Positions 24,201 to 26,977 of a stretch of 26,977 bases of DNA are shown one piece after another. The notes under the pieces are model-generated. The model made no database searches. It had not been told where the DNA came from and saw nothing but the letters and a program-made list of their open reading frames with translations. How positions within the stretch are numbered: the stretch's first letter is position 1; every line of letters starts with the position of its first letter. This stretch comes from Silene noctiflora (lineage: Eukaryota > Streptophyta > Magnoliopsida > Caryophyllales > Caryophyllaceae). Both the position numbers and the translations under genes were made by a program. The stretch is taken from positions 298,494-325,470 of the forward strand of contig VHZZ01000060.1 of the NCBI GenBank assembly GCA_009801015.1, read 5' to 3'.

Positions 24201-26221
24201 TCAAAACTGGGTAACTTTGGAATACTAAACAATGAGATATCATCAAACTGAAGTTTCTTCACGTCTTTGTAAAATGTCGGTAGGTCATCCAAGTTCTATA
24301 CACAATCATGAGCATATTATTAGTCATACTCGCATCAAATATTTAATGAAACCTATGCATTATATAAGACAAGACAAACACCAATACCTTAACATCATAA
24401 AACGGAGACCGCCATAAATGAATCTCAGGTTTCCTTTCCAGAACAGGATCTTCGGCTAGACCCTTCTTAACTAAATCAATCAAACAGCACAAATCATACT
24501 CTACCTCCTCTTCTGCATATATAATGGAGGCTTTCACCTGATTGAGTACTCGCCAATACAAATTAAGGAGGTGAGTCAATACATGCTCCGTGCTTGTCAC
24601 CTATATATACCATCAAACATCACAGCTAGTAATCCTAGTATACCTAATGTGTAACAACCTCTTTAACCAATCCATGAAGGATGTTTTCCGCACGCCCGAA
24701 CCTTATCATAAGATTTGATCCTTGTTCCTTGAGTGACCTTCTTAGACCTTCCACAGCAATGAGAAGAAGTTCTACCATTTCATCATCAAAACCTGCACTA
24801 AGAGTTCAGCATCGTTACATAAGGCCTCCTATCCACACAAGAACACATAGGCAGCTAAGGCCCTAAATCACAATCTGCCATGGCAAGAATTGCTTAGACT
24901 TTTCGAATGACTGGTTCATCTTATCATCTATAACTATAGAGAGAGCATCAATGGCAGGTTCAAAAACCAAAACTGACACCCTTTGCTTTTGGCAAAGCAC
25001 TAGTTTTCTTCCCACTTGAATACCTCAAAGAGTGCCAAAGTCATTTTTGAAAATTGTAACTTCACAAACATATAGGTTTTCCCAACTAATTTCATGGATT
25101 ATATTTTTTTTTTTTTTTATGACGAGGGGGTTGAAATCCCCCCGGGCCCATGCATTCCCGCACCACCACATGGACCATGTAAGCCACCCCCTTCGGAGGT
25201 TGCAATGGCCAAGTGGTCATCGCCCCAGCTGGTAGTCGAAGTCGAACATGGGACCTCTCAACTCCTGCATTTCTGCAAGCTTCAAGGTTTAACCCAGCTA
25301 CCACTGGATTATATACAACCATGAGGACAGCATTATCAATTTATCGGTCTTCAATTGCAAATTTAGCATCAAAATCCACGTGATCACGGTTCACAATTAG
25401 TATCATATCATCTATATTCAATGGCAGAGCTAAGGGGCTAGCAACTAGCAAGGCTCTCACCTCCCTAAGCAATTAAAGATTCGAAATTTGTAGTCATTTT
25501 TCTTTATTTCATCGTCTAAATTACTCTATTTCTAGTTTGCCTCCTATAACAACCAAACTATTTTTAGCTCCCTAAACTCGAATCTTAACTTCGCCACTGT
25601 CTATAATCATATATAGCTTCTAACAGATTACATCACATTTTCTCAACTAATATATCACAAGTTTAACATTAAAAAAAAACACAAACTTGCACAACAATGT
25701 AGCTCATTTCGCACAAATTAAACCAAACAAAACAACAAACGCAACAAAACTTCGCCATTAAAAGAAAAAACTTTAAATATCAATCAATTGACAAATTCCG
25801 TCCTAATCATTTGTTTACGTTTGATTGAAAAACCTCACAAGGAATAGAAAAATAAATAAACAAATGATTGAGACGGAGGAAATCGAAAAACCTATAATGC
25901 GCAATTGAAAATCAAATGAAAGACAGAAAAGAGCAAAACTTAACGAGAAAGAATGCGGTGATCAAACACATAAACAGGAACGACATTGCGATTATCGGCG
26001 ACGGCAGCGACAACACCAGGATGATCATCAATGCGGAGATCATGCTTGAACCAAACCACCGCGCCGCCGCCATTTCCGACGCTTTTACTAGTACTACCAC
26101 TACTACTACTACTACTACTCCTCAATTCGGAAGAGAGAGAAAATGTACGGCGGCGGAGATAACAGCGTGTAGTGGACGGTAGTGTTAAGGAGAGAGGTGA
26201 AGGTGTGATGAGAAACGCCAT
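21249..26221 (-). CDS. Photolyase-domain / alpha/beta-hydrolase fusion protein, plastid type (14 exons)
   Basis: Exons in 5' to 3' order: 25945-26221, 24659-24792, 24388-24537, 24184-24295, 23701-24040, 23317-23530, 23122-23211, 22711-22966, 22458-22570, 22267-22365, 22078-22125, 21740-21850, 21556-21646, 21249-21373. All introns are GT-AG and in phase; 2160 bp, 719 residues. The N-terminus (about 1-50, rich in Ser, Thr and Arg, few acids) looks like a chloroplast transit peptide. VVWFKHDLR (55-63) to VPVYVFD opens a photolyase/cryptochrome N-terminal alpha/beta domain reaching about residue 250; the FAD-binding photolyase domain is absent. LNALAAYLRYLEG lies in the middle part. The hydrolase domain starts near 440: HGFG (454), nucleophile motif GNSMG with Ser522, acid Asp652 in GMRDPI, His680 in GHCPH, so the triad is complete. 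The same architecture is known in plants (Arabidopsis At4g25290, from memory); substrate unknown. Exon 11 has a weak acceptor (GAAG|CGG), but its translation RPDRADNWLINEMLRA fits the family. Confidence 0.92.
21420..21533. mobile_element. Small MITE (GAGACGGTCTCA family) in intron 13
   Basis: The left arm GAGACGATTCTTCATGTGAG is roughly complementary to the right arm CTCATATGTGAGACCGTCTC. It lies in intron 13 of the photolyase/hydrolase gene. A related hairpin is at 21903-22012. The target duplication is not clear. Confidence 0.5.
21903..22012. mobile_element. Small MITE (GAGACGGTCTCA family) in intron 11
   Basis: The left arm GTATGAGACAGCCTCACATG pairs imperfectly with the right arm GGTCTCACAGGAAAACCGTC extended by TCATA. 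It lies in intron 11 of the photolyase/hydrolase gene. Same type as 21420-21533; single arms also occur near 2125-2150 and 2935-2975. Confidence 0.5.
25105..25304 (-). mobile_element. tRNA-derived SINE (200 bp) in intron 1 of the photolyase/hydrolase gene
   Basis: Flanked by the 10-bp duplication TGGATTATAT (25095-25104 and 25305-25314). On the minus strand it starts GTGGTAGCTGGGTTAAAC (box A-like), has CCCATGTTCGACTTCGAC (box B-like) about 45 bp later, a GC-rich body and an A tail (T run at 25105-25118 on the plus strand). It is read in the same direction as the host gene. Open frames across it are not coding. Confidence 0.85.
25795..25882. mobile_element. Stowaway-like MITE in intron 1 of the photolyase/hydrolase gene
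   Basis: The left arm TTCCGTCCTAATCATTTGTT pairs with the right arm AACAAATGATTGAGACGGAG with the expected offset. It lies close to exon 1 (donor at 25944). The TA duplication is lost. Confidence 0.68.
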
Positions 26222-26251
26222 TGTTGATAGAAGAGAAAAAGTTGATGGAGA

Positions 26252-26260
26252 TATTTTATA
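26252..26260 (-). promoter_or_regulatory. Possible TATA box of the photolyase/hydrolase gene
   Basis: TATAAAATA on the minus strand, only 31-39 bp upstream of the ATG at 26221. It would imply a very short 5' UTR, so either the true start site lies further upstream or the leader is minimal. Confidence 0.35.
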
Positions 26261-26339
26261 GTGTGTTCATCGTCGTCCATGGATTTTCAGTGGGGACGAA
26301 GAAGATTTTTTGTTTTCTTTTTGAGATTTGTGGTTGACA

Positions 26340-26535
26340 AATACCGAACTGAATATCGGGTTCGGGTTGTATCGGATCAATAACTATCACTCTGGTATCG
26401 GATTGGTTACTACTCGGTTCATAATGGGTCGGTTTATATCTGTGTCGGGTTCGAGTCGGTTATAGTCCATGTCGGGTCGCTTCAGGTCGGCTATCAGCGG
26501 GTGGCAAGTCGAGTCGGGTTAGTATCAGGTTAGGT
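26340..26535. repeat. Degenerate GGGTCGG / CGGGTT repeat region
   Basis: Irregular repeats of CGGGTTCGGGTT, GGGTCGGTT and GTCGGGTCG, resembling the GACCCGA-rich inside of the hAT-like element at 20091-20602 in reverse orientation. No matching terminal inverted repeats were found here. The remaining sequence to 26977 is AT-rich with no gene. Confidence 0.55.
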
Positions 26536-26977
26536 TATCAACATATATTTTATCTTACGTTTTTATGCGTAATTTTATGTTTAAATAATGTAGAGTTTTT
26601 TTTTTTTGTCAAAAACTACCTAGTATTTACCTCATTTTCATAAATACTGCCCAAATTTTTTAATTTTGCTAGAAACTACGTAATATTTTATGGAGTACCT
26701 TTTATCGAACACTACCAAATTGAAATTAATGAGCAAATTCGACAATCTTTTTGCTAAATTAACTAAATTTCCGACAAATAAATCAAAATTCCAATCAAAT
26801 TAGTCATCATTTCGTAGTCACAATCTCAACCAAACTAGTCAAAATTGTAGTAAAAAAATTGAAGCAACTAAGTTAGTAGCTAATTAAAACAGTTAGCAGT
26901 GGTTAAGTATACTAAATGATGTATGTAATATGCCAAAAATAATGTTTTCGAGTTAGAATTTTGTCTAATTTGATCGA

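Noticed and set aside
25092-25324. 76-codon frames on both strands
   Set aside because: They lie within the SINE at 25105-25304 and have no coding support.

Overview
The window is nuclear DNA of a flowering plant. It holds intron-rich genes with GT-AG introns, a plant-specific IRE-type AGC kinase, two nuclear tRNA-Ile(AAU) genes, and many plant transposons (Stowaway, Mutator, hAT, SINE, LINE, TRIM, Helitron-like). A eudicot is likely. Caryophyllales (spinach, beet or quinoa relatives) is my low-confidence guess from general resemblance only. There is one 80-bp run of N and a few single Ns.

Layout. 1-1.9 kb: a tandem duplication of about 0.8 kb, each copy carrying one identical tRNA-Ile(AAU) gene. 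2.4-9.6 kb, minus strand: a complete 16-exon gene for an IRE4-like Ser/Thr kinase. I rebuilt all exons; they join in phase into about 1143 residues with a zinc finger, a full kinase domain and a C-terminal hydrophobic motif. 9.9-15.2 kb: no gene, only transposon debris (5'-truncated LINE, SINE, Mutator-type MITEs, a Helitron-like end, an LTR/TRIM primer-binding site) and AT-rich sequence. 15.25-19.8 kb, minus strand: a small three-exon gene predicted to make about 191 residues. It matches only the conserved N-terminal domain of the neighbouring kinase and lacks zinc finger and kinase. Its two introns, about 2 kb each, are packed with MITEs. 20.1-20.6 kb: a hAT-like element filled with GACCCGA repeats. 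21.2-26.2 kb, minus strand: a complete 14-exon gene for a plastid-type protein (about 719 residues) joining a photolyase N-terminal domain to an alpha/beta-hydrolase with an intact Ser-Asp-His triad. 26.26-26.98 kb: its upstream region, with degenerate GGGTCGG repeats.

All three protein genes lie on the minus strand. The kinase and the kinase-less gene are relatives lying next to each other, with the small one upstream; the photolyase/hydrolase is unrelated. The most notable points are the kinase-less IRE relative, two separate duplications of 5' splice sites (a 35-bp tandem repeat in the kinase gene and an 11-bp target-site duplication of a MITE in the small gene), a Mutator element nested in a Stowaway element, and an N gap that is probably an assembly artefact.
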